From JAJZRJ01 sp040757055 (GTDB taxonomy: Bacteria > Desulfobacterota > Desulfobulbia > Desulfobulbales > Desulfurivibrionaceae), in NCBI GenBank assembly GCA_040757055.1, contig JBFLXY010000001.1, positions 434,001-498,000 on the forward strand: DNA of 64,000 nucleotides, in the 5' to 3' direction. Position numbers and translations under genes: made by a program. Below the pieces are notes generated by a model. The model was not told the origin of the DNA. It did no database searches and was given only the letters and a program-made list of their open reading frames with translations. Within the stretch, counting starts at the first letter, position 1. Every line of letters begins with the position of its first letter. Below, piece after piece: positions 36,518-46,611 of the stretch.

Positions 36518-37705
36518 ATGACCGCCATTGCGCCAACCGCATATCCCCCGGACGTCCACCACCTCATGGTGGGCGGCCGGGAGATTCTCCTGGTGGGCAC
36601 GGCCCACGTCTCCAGGGAATCGGCCGACCTGGTCCGCCGGGTCATCGAGAACGAGCGGCCCGACTGCGTCTGCATCGAGCTGGACCAGAAACGCTACGAG
36701 GCGCTGGCCAAGCGTAAACGCTGGGAGGTTCTCGACCTCAAGGAGATCATCCGCACCCAGCAGCTCGCCACCCTGCTGGTCAACATGGTGCTTGCCTCCT
36801 ACCAGAAGCGGCTGGGCGACCAGCTCGGCGTGCCGCCCGGCACCGAGTTGCTGGAAGCCGCCAAGGTGGCCGAAGCGCACCGGATTCCCGTGGCCCTCTG
36901 CGACCGGGACGTGCGCATCACCATGCGCCGGGCCTGGCATTCCACCTCCTTCTTCCGCAAGAGCTATCTGCTGGCCACCCTGATTGCCAGCATGTTCGAT
37001 TCCACCGAGGTTTCCGAAGAGGGGCTGCGCACCATGAAGGAGAGCGACGTGCTCTCCGAACTGCTGAACGAACTGGGCACGGCCCTGCCCGAGATCAAGC
37101 AGGTGCTCATCGACGAGCGCGACACCTTTCTCGCCGAAAAGATCAAGGAGGCCGAGGGTCAGCGCATCGTGGCCGTGGTGGGGGCCGGCCACGTGGCCGG
37201 AATCAAGCAGGCACTCACCGAAGACCGCCGCGACCAGATGGAGGCCATCACCGCCATCCCGCCGGTTTCGCCCCTCTGGAAAATCGCCGGCTGGTCGATT
37301 CCGCTGCTCATCCTCGCCTCCCTTGGCTACATCGGCTGGAGCAAAGGCCCCGCAGCAGTGGGCGACAACGCCCTCTTCTGGGTGCTGGCCACGGGCACGC
37401 CCTGCGCCATTGGCGCCATCCTCGCCCTGGCCCACCCCCTCACCATCGTGAGCGCCTTTGTCGCCGCGCCCTTCACCACCCTCTCGCCGCTCATCGGCGT
37501 GGGCCACGTCACCGCCTTTTCCCAGGTCATGCTCCGGCCGCCGCTGGTGATGGAGCTCGAACGGGTGCTGGACGACATGGCCACCTTCGGCGGCTGGTGG
37601 AAAAATCGCTTGCTCCGCGTCTTCCTGGTGTTTATGTTGCCGAGCTTCGGCGGTATGATCGGCACCTGGATCGGCGGCGCCAGAATCCTTTCCAATCTCT
37701 TCTAG
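36518..37705 (+). CDS. TraB/PrgY-family membrane protein
   Basis: A 395-residue protein. The N-terminal ~240 residues form the TraB/PrgY-like domain with LVGTAHVSRESADLVRRVIE, CIELDQKRYEAL and the second conserved GAGHVAGI motif. The C-terminal ~150 residues contain four or so hydrophobic segments. PrgY of Enterococcus reduces pheromone signalling; the bacterial family may include metal-dependent proteases related to TIKI/GumN, but its function outside enterococci is unknown. ATG 36518 lies 4 nt after the FadL stop. Confidence 0.88.
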   Translation: MTAIAPTAYPPDVHHLMVGGREILLVGTAHVSRESADLVRRVIENERPDCVCIELDQKRYEALAKRKRWEVLDLKEIIRTQQLATLLVNMVLASYQKRLGDQLGVPPGTELLEAAKVAEAHRIPVALCDRDVRITMRRAWHSTSFFRKSYLLATLIASMFDSTEVSEEGLRTMKESDVLSELLNELGTALPEIKQVLIDERDTFLAEKIKEAEGQRIVAVVGAGHVAGIKQALTEDRRDQMEAITAIPPVSPLWKIAGWSIPLLILASLGYIGWSKGPAAVGDNALFWVLATGTPCAIGAILALAHPLTIVSAFVAAPFTTLSPLIGVGHVTAFSQVMLRPPLVMELERVLDDMATFGGWWKNRLLRVFLVFMLPSFGGMIGTWIGGARILSNLF

Positions 37706-37711
37706 GAACTT

Positions 37712-38035
37712 ATGGACAACGCATCCCTCTACCTCACCGGCAAGGCGGCCCGCCATCTGCGGGGCCTGGGCCACCATCTCTCCCCCACCGCCATGGTGGG
37801 CAAGGAGGGGGTTACCGACGGGGTGGTCAAATCGGCCGAGGCGGTGCTGGTGGCCCATGAACTGATCAAGGTCAAGATCCAGGAAAACTGCCCCTTAAGC
37901 AAGGAAGAGGCTGCCGAACTCCTGGCCCGCAAGACCAGGAGCAGGATCGCCCAGATCATCGGCCGCACCTTTCTCCTCTACCGAGAAAACCAGGACAAGA
38001 ACGAGGAGCAGAAGATCCACCTGCCGAAAAAATAG
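37712..38035 (+). CDS. yhbY: YhbY-type CRM-domain RNA-binding protein
   Basis: A 107-residue protein made of one CRM domain (LTGKAARHLRGLGHHLSPTAMVGKEGVTDGVV; HELIKVKIQENC; RIAQIIGRTFLLYRE). YhbY associates with pre-50S ribosomal particles and helps ribosome assembly. It starts 6 nt after the traB-like stop. A Lys/Glu-rich tail extends beyond the domain. Clear family member. Confidence 0.92.
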   Translation: MDNASLYLTGKAARHLRGLGHHLSPTAMVGKEGVTDGVVKSAEAVLVAHELIKVKIQENCPLSKEEAAELLARKTRSRIAQIIGRTFLLYRENQDKNEEQKIHLPKK

Positions 38036-38100
38036 TGAAGCGTGAGGGGTGAGGAGTAAAAAAAACGGCACCTCAGCACCCAGCCTTCAGCCTTCAAAAA
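38036..38100 (+). repeat. Low-complexity spacer with repeated GTGAGG and CCTTCA units
   Basis: This 65-nt spacer contains GTGAGG twice in GCGTGAGGGGTGAGGAG, and CAGCCTTCA twice near its end. It looks like the degenerate intergenic repeats (GTGAGG...GTGAAG types) found in many Deltaproteobacteria. No gene signal is present besides the ribosome-binding region for the next gene. Confidence 0.35.
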
Positions 38101-38952
38101 ATGGATTCTCCCGCCGCCAGACTCAAAAAACTGCTTGCCGGGCCAGGGCTCGTCCTGATGCCCTGCTGCTTCGACGCGCTCTCGGCCAGGCTCATCGAGC
38201 GGGCCGGATTCCCCCTCACCTTCATGAGCGGCTTTGGTGTCTCCGCCACCCGCCTCGGCCTGCCGGACACCGGCCTCGTCTCCTACGGCGAGATGGTGGA
38301 CCACGGCCGCGCCATCTGCGCCAGCATCGGGATTCCGGTGATCGGCGACGGTGATACCGGCTACGGCAACGCCATGAACGTGCAGCGCACCGTGGCGGGT
38401 TACGCCCAAGCCGGCTTTGCCGGGATCATGATCGAGGATCAGGTGTGGCCCAAGCGGTGCGGCCACGTGGGCGGCAAGCAGGTGGTGGAACGGCACGAGG
38501 CAGTGCAGCGCATCAGGGCAGCGGCGGACTGCCGGGCCGAAGGCCAAGACATCGTCATCATGGCCCGCACCGATGCCCGAGCCACCCACGGACTCGATGA
38601 GGCCATCGCCCGTGCGAAAGCCTTTGCCGAGGCCGGGGCGGACATCACCTTTGTCGAGGCGCCGCAGAGTGTGGAGGAACTGGCCCGCATCGGCCGGGAG
38701 GCGCCCGCCCCCACCATGGCCAACATGCTGGAGCATGGGCAGACGCCGATCCTGCCGCCTCGCGACCTTGAGGCCATGGGCTTCAAGATCGCCGCCTATC
38801 CGCTCACCCTGCTCAGTGCCGCGGTGGAGGCGATGCAAAAAGCGCTCGCCGCGCTGGCCAAGGGTGAAAAGGCCAGCGGCATCGACTTTGCCGACCTTCG
38901 GGAACTCATCGGCTTTCCCCACTACCTGGCGGCGGAGAAACGGTACCAATGA
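38101..38952 (+). CDS. Isocitrate lyase/PEP mutase-family protein
   Basis: A 283-residue TIM-barrel enzyme of the isocitrate lyase/PEP mutase superfamily: metal/substrate loop GDGDTGYGNAMNVQRTV, catalytic Cys loop EDQVWPKRCGHVGGKQV, and IMARTDARATHGLDEAI. Members include 2-methylisocitrate lyase, oxaloacetate decarboxylase and carboxyvinyl-carboxyphosphonate mutase. The KRCGH loop is that of lyases rather than PEP mutase. No methylcitrate-cycle genes are near, so the reaction is undecided. Its stop overlaps cmoA by 4 nt. Confidence 0.88.
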   Translation: MDSPAARLKKLLAGPGLVLMPCCFDALSARLIERAGFPLTFMSGFGVSATRLGLPDTGLVSYGEMVDHGRAICASIGIPVIGDGDTGYGNAMNVQRTVAGYAQAGFAGIMIEDQVWPKRCGHVGGKQVVERHEAVQRIRAAADCRAEGQDIVIMARTDARATHGLDEAIARAKAFAEAGADITFVEAPQSVEELARIGREAPAPTMANMLEHGQTPILPPRDLEAMGFKIAAYPLTLLSAAVEAMQKALAALAKGEKASGIDFADLRELIGFPHYLAAEKRYQ

Positions 38953-39671
38953 GCAAGGACAACCTCTTCCGGCGCGGCGGGGTGGAGGCCGATTTCCAGT
39001 TCACCGAGCAGGTGGCCGAGGTCTTCGACGACATGCTTGCCCGCTCGGTGCCCAACTACGCCCAGGTCATCGAGATGACCAGCCAGTTGCTCGCCCGTTT
39101 TCTGACGCGAGGCGACCGGGTGTACGACCTCGGCTGTTCCACCGGCAACACCTTGCTGCAGCTGGCCCGGCGGCTCGACCACCTTGATCTCCACTTTCTC
39201 GGCATCGACAGTTCGCCGGCCATGGTCCACAAGGCCACCATCAAGGCGGAGATGTACCGCAAGAAGGAGCGCCTCACCTTTGAGGTGAACGACATCACCA
39301 CGGTCGCGCTTGCCCCGGCCGGAGCCATCCTCTGCAACTACACCCTCCAGTTCATCCGCCCGATCCAGCGCCAGGAGTTTCTTGCCCGGGTGGCCAGTTT
39401 CCTGCGGCCAGGCGGGGTGCTCATCCTGAGCGAAAAAATCATCTCCCACGACCCGGCATTGAACCGCGCCTGGATCGACTTCTACCTCGACTTCAAGCGG
39501 GCCCAGGGCTATTCGGAGATCGAGATTGCTGCCAAGCGCGAGGCCCTGGAAAACGTGCTCATCCCCTTTTCCATCGAGGAAAACCGCAAACTACTCGCCG
39601 ACGCAGGCTTTTCCAGCGTGGAGACCTTTTTCCAGTGGTTCAACTTTGTCTCCTTCGTGGCAGTGAAGTAA
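38949..39671 (+). CDS. cmoA: Carboxy-S-adenosyl-L-methionine synthase
   Basis: A 240-residue class I methyltransferase-fold protein with the N-terminal signature DFQFTEQVAEVFDDMLARSVPNY, SAM motif VYDLGCSTGNTL and LCNYTLQFIRP, all characteristic of CmoA. CmoA makes carboxy-SAM from SAM and prephenate, used by CmoB to form cmo5U34 in tRNA. It overlaps the preceding gene by 4 nt, and cmoB follows after a 150-nt spacer on the same strand, which supports the pathway. Confidence 0.95.
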   Translation: MSKDNLFRRGGVEADFQFTEQVAEVFDDMLARSVPNYAQVIEMTSQLLARFLTRGDRVYDLGCSTGNTLLQLARRLDHLDLHFLGIDSSPAMVHKATIKAEMYRKKERLTFEVNDITTVALAPAGAILCNYTLQFIRPIQRQEFLARVASFLRPGGVLILSEKIISHDPALNRAWIDFYLDFKRAQGYSEIEIAAKREALENVLIPFSIEENRKLLADAGFSSVETFFQWFNFVSFVAVK

Positions 39672-39776
39672 TGCCGAAAACGGCCCTTTCCTCCGATCGC
39701 TTCGTTGCTCGGTCGTCGCAAAACGCTCACGTACCGCATGTTCGCTCCGCTTTTTCACCTCCCTCGCGCCTTACCC

Positions 39777-39801
39777 TCGAACGAAATCGCTCGTTCCGAG
39801 A
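39777..39801. repeat. Hairpin and repeat-like spacer between cmoA and cmoB
   Basis: CTCGAACGA (39777-39785) pairs with TCGTTCCGAG (39792-39801) with one bulged base. The spacer before it contains CGCTTCGTTGCTCGGTCG and AAAACGCTCACGTACC, a composition unlike the genes around it and like interspersed intergenic elements. It may be a mobile-type small repeat inserted between the two cmo genes. Confidence 0.4.
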
Positions 39802-39823
39802 TGAAAGATGAAACCATTGCGTT

Positions 39824-40795
39824 ATGATTTCTGATTATCTCGACCTGCTGCCCAAGTCCGCCCGGCGCGACGTGATCCGCCAGCTGCGCAGCGACCACGA
39901 TGCCCGGATGGGCCAGGACAAAAAAGGCTTTCTCCGCTTCCGCGATCCGTATGACCGGGTGTGCACCCTGCCCCAGGCCCGCTTTCTCGACCTGAACAGC
40001 GACACGGTGCGGATCGGAGAACGCGGAGAACTCACCCCGCCCCAGCACGAGATCCTCCACCGGGCCATGCGGGACTTCATGCCGTGGCGCAAGGGGCCGT
40101 TCGATCTCTTTGGCCTGACCATCGACGCGGAGTGGCAGAGCTTCCGCAAGTGGAACCGCCTGCTGCCGGAATTGCCCGACCTCAGCAACAAGGCGGTGGC
40201 GGACATCGGCTGCAACAACGGCTACTACATGTTCCGCATGGCGCCGCACCATCCCCGCTGCGTGGTGGGCTTCGACCCCATGCTCCAGCACTATTACTGC
40301 TTCAAGGCCCTGAATCACCTGGCCGGCCGGTCGAACCTCTTTATCGAGCCCTTCGGGGTGGAGCAGCTCATCCACTACCCGCGCTGCTTCGACGTGGTCT
40401 TCCTCATGGGCATCATCTACCACCGCATCTCGCCCATCACCATGCTCCGCGAGATCCGCGAGGCCATGCGGCCGGGCGGCACCTTGCTGGTCGAATCCCA
40501 GGCCATCCCCGGCGAGAAGCCGGTGGCCCTCTTTCCGGCGGAACGCTACGCCAAGGTGCCGGGCACCTACTTCGTGCCCACGGCGAGTTGTCTGGTGAAC
40601 TGGCTGACCAGGGTGGGATTTGCCGAGGCGGCCTGCTTCTGTTCCCACCCCATGAGCAGCGAGGAGCAGCGCGCAACCGAGTGGATGACCTTTGAGTCCT
40701 ACAGCGACTTCATCGATCCCAATGACCCCTCTCGGACGGTGGAAGGGTACCCCGCGCCCTTGCGGATCTTTGTCACGGCGGTGAATCCGGGCTGA
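39824..40795 (+). CDS. cmoB: tRNA U34 carboxymethyltransferase
   Basis: A 323-residue protein matching CmoB: PWRKGPFDLFGLTIDAEWQSFRKW, SAM-binding VADIGCNNGYYMFRM, PFGVEQL and LMGIIYHRISPI. It transfers the carboxymethyl group of carboxy-SAM to 5-hydroxyuridine 34, expanding wobble decoding. With cmoA upstream the two steps are complete. ATG 39824 lies downstream of the hairpin spacer. Confidence 0.95.
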   Translation: MISDYLDLLPKSARRDVIRQLRSDHDARMGQDKKGFLRFRDPYDRVCTLPQARFLDLNSDTVRIGERGELTPPQHEILHRAMRDFMPWRKGPFDLFGLTIDAEWQSFRKWNRLLPELPDLSNKAVADIGCNNGYYMFRMAPHHPRCVVGFDPMLQHYYCFKALNHLAGRSNLFIEPFGVEQLIHYPRCFDVVFLMGIIYHRISPITMLREIREAMRPGGTLLVESQAIPGEKPVALFPAERYAKVPGTYFVPTASCLVNWLTRVGFAEAACFCSHPMSSEEQRATEWMTFESYSDFIDPNDPSRTVEGYPAPLRIFVTAVNPG

Positions 40796-40798
40796 GAG

Positions 40799-41191
40799 TT
40801 ACTTCTTGGCGGGGTCGGGCCGGCGGACAACGGGAATCCGCTCCACCACCTTGCGGTGGTAGTCGCCTTCCTCCACATGGATGGGGCGCTGGCGCATGGT
40901 GTTGCACTTGAGGCAGAGCGCCTGCAACTTCTTCATCTGCCGCAGCCGTTCGTGCTCGTCCCCGGTGGCGGCGATCAGTTCCTCCAGCTGCTGGATCTCC
41001 TTTTTCGCCTCGATCTCCGGCGGCAGATAGCCCGCGTTCTTCAACAGCTTATAGGCCATGCGCAGTTCCGGCGGAACATGGACATCATCATCCGGCAACG
41101 GCCGGTTCTGCCACCCCTCCACCGCCAATTCCCCGTTCTGGATGGCCTGGGCGATCTTCCGTTCGGCAATGATCTGAATGGCGCTCAACAT
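40799..41191 (-). CDS. DnaJ-related (DUF1992/YhdN-like) protein
   Basis: A 130-residue protein of the DUF1992 family, related to human DNAJC28 and E. coli YhdN. The conserved N-terminal segment reads AERKIAQAIQNGELAVEGWQ and is followed by LPPELRMAYKLLKNAGYLPPEIE. The function is unknown. It ends 4 nt from the cmoB stop, convergent, and starts about 150 nt from the flagellin gene, which is divergent from it. Confidence 0.85.
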   Translation of the reverse strand: MLSAIQIIAERKIAQAIQNGELAVEGWQNRPLPDDDVHVPPELRMAYKLLKNAGYLPPEIEAKKEIQQLEELIAATGDEHERLRQMKKLQALCLKCNTMRQRPIHVEEGDYHRKVVERIPVVRRPDPAKK

Positions 41192-41280
41192 GGCCGTTGC
41201 TCCCTTGAGGTCTCCGCCCCATCATACCCGCCACCGCCCCCGGACCGCAACCCCAGGGTCACGGCCGGGAAAGCCCTGGC

Positions 41281-41309
41281 TTGCCTCGGAGTCGGCAATG
41301 AATTATAAT
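41281..41309 (+). promoter_or_regulatory. Sigma-70-type promoter of the flagellin gene
   Basis: TTGCCT (41281-41286) and a perfect TATAAT (41304-41309) are separated by 17 nt, 30 nt upstream of the flagellin start, with AGGAGG at 41327-41332. A housekeeping promoter is unusual for flagellin, which is normally read by sigma-28 or sigma-54. Confidence 0.7.
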
Positions 41310-41338
41310 GAAAAAACAATCAGATCAGGAGGTGCACC

Positions 41339-43243
41339 ATGGCGCTGACGATCAACTCCGACATGCAGGCGATGTTCAGCCTCAACCGGCTGCAGCAGAA
41401 CAACCGCACCCTCTCTTCCTCGCTGGAACGCCTCGCCTCCGGCCGCCGGATCAACCGGGCGGCAGATGACGCGGCCGGACTCACCATCGCCGACCGCCTG
41501 ACCAGCCAGAGCCGCGGCATCGGCCAGGCACTGCGCAATACCACCGACGCCATCGCCGTCACCCAGGTTGCCGAAGGCGCCCTGGAAGAGGCGTCAAACC
41601 TCCTCCAGCAGATGCGGACCAAGGCGCTCCAGGCCGCCAACGCCAGCCAGTCGGAGGAATCACGCCAGGCCCTGCAGGCCGACGTCGACCGGCTCATGGC
41701 CTCCTACAGCACCATCGTCAACACCACCGCCTTCAACGGCCAGAAGCTGCTCACCGGCACCTTCAGCAACCGCCGCTTCCAGACCGGCAACGCACCCGGC
41801 GAAGCCATCAGCCTCTCCATTCCCTCGCTGGCGCCGTCCCAAGTCGGCACCGTGGGCGGCGCCAATACCGCCAACGGAACGGGCACCACGCTGCAACTGG
41901 CGGAAGACCTTGAGGTCGCCGCCAACGTGGAGACCACCGAGGATTCGCGCGTGGCCGCCGGATCGACCCTTGCCGCCGGCAGCGTGCTGACCCCCGGCAG
42001 CACCATGGGCTTCGACCTTTCCGGGGCGAACCTGGCCGGCGACATCACCACCACCGCCACCAGCGTACTCAAGGCCGGCTCCGCCCTGGGCGAGGGCAGC
42101 GTCATCCGGGGCGGCAGTACTCTCGGCGGTCAGCTGACCCTGGCCACCGACACAGCCACCACCGCCGACAGCACCCTCAAACTCGGCACCACGCTCGCGG
42201 CGGGCAGCGCCCTGGCCGCCGGCACCCGGGTCACCACCCAGTTCAGCGAAGGAGGCGTCACCTACAGCGTGGGCGAGACCCTGGGCAGCGATGTCACGCT
42301 GAGCCAGGACCTTACCCTGCAGGCCGACATGACCGTTGAGGCCGGCTCCACCATCGCCGCCGGCAGCACGGCGCAGACCGGCTCCATCGTGACCGGCGAC
42401 CTCACCGTGGCCGGCACCGCCACCCTCACCCAGGGGATGCAGATCGGCGCCGGATCCACCATCGCCGCTGTCGCCGGCACCCTCATCCAGGACGCCTCGA
42501 CCATCGGCGGCGAGGCCACCCTGGCAGCCGACACCACGGTGGCCCGCGACATGCTGCTCGCCACCGGTTCGACCATCGCGGCCGGCAGCGCACTTGCTGC
42601 CGGTTCCACTCCCGGCGGCCGGATCACCACCGCCAACGCCGTCACCCTTACCGGGCCGCAGACCATGGCCGCCGGCTCCGAACTGGCCGCCGGGTCGGTC
42701 ATCGCGGCCGGCACCACCCTCACCGGAGCCATCCGCGTCCAGGGCGGCGCCACCCTGGCAGCCGGCACCACCCTTTCCACCGATGCGATCACCGAAGGAA
42801 CCAATTATCTGGGCAGGGAACTGACCCTGGCCACCGGCTCCCAGCTCGCGGCCGGCTCGGTGGTAGCGGCCGCGCCCGTACCGGAAAGCGCGACAAACGA
42901 GGCCGTCGCGACTCCCCCCACCGGACGACTCAGCGCCATCGACATCACCAACGAAGAAGGCGCTCAGGACGCCGTCGCCACCCTGGACGCCGCCCTGGGC
43001 CAGATTGACGCGGTGCGCGGTGGTCTGGGCTCGGCGCAGCAGCAACTGACTGCAAGCCTCGCCACCCTGGCCGCCACCCAGATCAACCTCCAGGCCGCCA
43101 CCTCGACCATCGCCGATGTGGACCTGGCCGAGGAGGCGATGACCTTCGCCCGGATGCAAATCCTCACCAAGGCCCAGACCTTTGCCCTGGCCCAAGGGCG
43201 CAATCTCAACAAGGAAAACGTGCTCAGCCTGTTGCAAGGCTGA
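41339..43243 (+). CDS. Flagellin with a hexapeptide-repeat central domain
   Basis: A 634-residue flagellin. The N-terminal D0/D1 region (residues 1-~150) has LERLASGRRINRAADDAAGLTIADRL and the C-terminal ~90 residues have FARMQILTKAQTFALAQ, both conserved. Between them about 380 residues consist of near-perfect six-residue units such as LAAGSV, LTPGST, TIAAGS and LAAGSA. These match the [LIV]-[GA]-x2-[ST]-x pattern of left-handed beta-helices, so the exposed domain may be a beta-solenoid. Composition is almost only Ala, Gly, Ser, Thr, Leu, Ile and Val. No other flagellar gene is adjacent. A housekeeping-type promoter precedes it and a terminator follows. Secretion as a filament is inferred from conserved ends. 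Confidence 0.92.
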   Translation: MALTINSDMQAMFSLNRLQQNNRTLSSSLERLASGRRINRAADDAAGLTIADRLTSQSRGIGQALRNTTDAIAVTQVAEGALEEASNLLQQMRTKALQAANASQSEESRQALQADVDRLMASYSTIVNTTAFNGQKLLTGTFSNRRFQTGNAPGEAISLSIPSLAPSQVGTVGGANTANGTGTTLQLAEDLEVAANVETTEDSRVAAGSTLAAGSVLTPGSTMGFDLSGANLAGDITTTATSVLKAGSALGEGSVIRGGSTLGGQLTLATDTATTADSTLKLGTTLAAGSALAAGTRVTTQFSEGGVTYSVGETLGSDVTLSQDLTLQADMTVEAGSTIAAGSTAQTGSIVTGDLTVAGTATLTQGMQIGAGSTIAAVAGTLIQDASTIGGEATLAADTTVARDMLLATGSTIAAGSALAAGSTPGGRITTANAVTLTGPQTMAAGSELAAGSVIAAGTTLTGAIRVQGGATLAAGTTLSTDAITEGTNYLGRELTLATGSQLAAGSVVAAAPVPESATNEAVATPPTGRLSAIDITNEEGAQDAVATLDAALGQIDAVRGGLGSAQQQLTASLATLAATQINLQAATSTIADVDLAEEAMTFARMQILTKAQTFALAQGRNLNKENVLSLLQG

Positions 43244-43262
43244 TGGCCACGCCCAAAACAAG

Positions 43263-43291
43263 GCCGGGCAGGAGATTCCTGTCCGGCTTTT
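43263..43291 (+). terminator. Rho-independent terminator of the flagellin gene
   Basis: GCCGGGCAGGA (43263-43273) pairs with TCCTGTCCGGC (43277-43287) with one G-T pair and a GAT loop, followed by TTTT. It lies 20 nt after the flagellin stop. Confidence 0.88.
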
Positions 43292-43307
43292 CTCGCTCAA
43301 TCCCTTG

Positions 43308-43928
43308 TTATGCCTCGGCCGGAAAGGGAAAATCCGGCTCATCCACCAGTTTGGCCAGACGCTGCTTCTTGCCGGTTTTGGCGTAATGGTAGGAGACCAG
43401 CGTGGCGATGGCCGCCAGCACCTGCTCGTCGCTGGCCTCCCGCAGGACGCGGCGACCGCTCCTGGGGTGGGGGCCGCCCTTGCCGCCGACATGGAGATCC
43501 CAGCCCTTCCTGGTGCCGAGGAGGCCGATATCGGTGGTCATCACCCCCGGGCAGCCCAGAGGGCAGCCGGAAATGGCGATCTTGAACTTGGGCTTCACCG
43601 GCGTGCCGGCAAAACGCTCGAAAATCAGGGCCGAAAGCGCCTGCGGATCCTGCATGCCGGTGGAGCAGTCGCGCCTGCCGATGCAAACGCGGGGCAGCGG
43701 AAACTTGCCCGGCCCCTTGAAAGCAGCGCCCAGGGCGGCCAGTTCCGCCTTGACCGCCGGCAGATCCGCCTCGTCGATCCCCATGAGCCGCAGGTTCTGG
43801 GCAGTACTCAGATACACTTCCAGGTTGTGGCGCTGCGCCAGTTCCGTGGCCTTGGCCATGATGGGCAGCGGCAGGCGGCCGGCCGGCAGCAGGATGGTGA
43901 GTCGGGTTGCGGGCTTCGGATCGGTCAT
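43308..43928 (-). CDS. Small siroheme nitrite/sulfite reductase-like protein
   Basis: A 206-residue protein with the siroheme-[4Fe-4S] signature of sulfite and nitrite reductases: CIGRRDC and, further on, CPLGCPG. Its size matches the small assimilatory-type sulfite reductase (about 23-27 kDa) described in Desulfovibrio vulgaris, not the large DsrA/DsrB or CysI subunits. It has a half-domain (TRLTILLPAGRLPLPIMAKATELAQRHNLEVYLSTAQN) before the cluster site. No electron-donor gene is beside it. ATG 43928 begins the family region; upstream in-frame sequence is not conserved-like. Substrate could be sulfite or nitrite. Confidence 0.85.
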   Translation of the reverse strand: MTDPKPATRLTILLPAGRLPLPIMAKATELAQRHNLEVYLSTAQNLRLMGIDEADLPAVKAELAALGAAFKGPGKFPLPRVCIGRRDCSTGMQDPQALSALIFERFAGTPVKPKFKIAISGCPLGCPGVMTTDIGLLGTRKGWDLHVGGKGGPHPRSGRRVLREASDEQVLAAIATLVSYHYAKTGKKQRLAKLVDEPDFPFPAEA

Positions 43929-44100
43929 GAATCTTCCTCCTGCCAGTCGGGGAAATGGGGGCATTCCTTCGCAGGCCGCGTGCCGGGCCAAAGAAATGCG
44001 GGGTTCGCGGCTCTTTTCCCTTTTGTTTTCCAATTTTTTCCTGTATCTATCTTCACAAGGAACGATGCGAGACCCGTAGGGACACCGGGAGGAGACCAGC

Positions 44101-44520
44101 ATGGGAAGCCACACCAGACCATATAACGACAAGAACGCCGGCGCCATCGACCGCAAGCGCCAGCGCGAACGGCAGATCATGCTCCAGGCGCTCTACAAGA
44201 ACGCGCCGGAACTGGCCACCAAACTGGTGCAACGGCTTCTCGACAAGCACATCATCGAAACCACGTCCAACGATGCCATCCGCGAGGTCTTCGTCTCCCT
44301 CTTCCAGAAGCTGCCCGAGATGGACGAATTCGACATGCAGTACAAGACCGCGCCCCTGCGGAGTCTGGTGGTCGATCCCAATTTCATCAGCATCTACGTG
44401 ACCCAGTACATCGCCGAGGACCTCATCGAGCACGACAAGATCCAGGACGTCTTTGGCGACGATCTGGAGATCTACCGTGCGGTGGATTCGGTGCTCGGCG
44501 CCATCCGCCCGCCCCAGTAA
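44101..44520 (+). CDS. Hypothetical helical protein
   Basis: A 139-residue protein with no family I can name. The N terminus is strongly basic and Asn/Arg-rich (RPYNDKNAGAIDRKRQRERQ); the rest is predicted helical and acidic, ending in VLGAIRPPQ. It has no signal peptide or membrane segment. GGGAGGAG precedes ATG 44101, and codon use looks like neighbouring genes, so it is probably real. It starts 172 nt from the divergently oriented siroheme reductase gene. Its function is not known. Confidence 0.6.
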   Translation: MGSHTRPYNDKNAGAIDRKRQRERQIMLQALYKNAPELATKLVQRLLDKHIIETTSNDAIREVFVSLFQKLPEMDEFDMQYKTAPLRSLVVDPNFISIYVTQYIAEDLIEHDKIQDVFGDDLEIYRAVDSVLGAIRPPQ

Positions 44521-44589
44521 TCCCCTCCCGGCTGTTTCAGGTCGCATTCAGGTTCCAGCCCCGCCTGCAAGCACGAAGGCAGCGGACGA

Positions 44590-44608
44590 GCCCGGCCTCT
44601 TGCCGGGC
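44590..44608. terminator. Hairpin between the hypothetical gene and speA
   Basis: GCCCGGC (44590-44596) pairs with GCCGGGC (44602-44608) around CTCTT in the gap between convergent genes. There is no T-tract; it could serve both directions weakly. Confidence 0.4.
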
Positions 44609-44691
44609 CAGTTCCACGGCCGCACCGATGCGTGCGGTGAGGGAGCGCGCGGCACCGCCGGCAAGGCCCTCCCGGTGATCCGGAGCGGAAA

Positions 44692-46611
<1,920 letters not shown>

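Noticed and set aside
41240..41338. Sigma-54 or sigma-28 promoter for flagellin
   Set aside because: No GG-N10-GC or GCCGATAA element with correct spacing; a 17-nt-spaced TTGCCT/TATAAT pair is present instead.
41660..43492. A 610-codon minus-strand frame opposite the flagellin gene
   Set aside because: A by-product of the repetitive, high-GC flagellin sequence; its Gly-rich repeats mirror the plus-strand hexapeptides.
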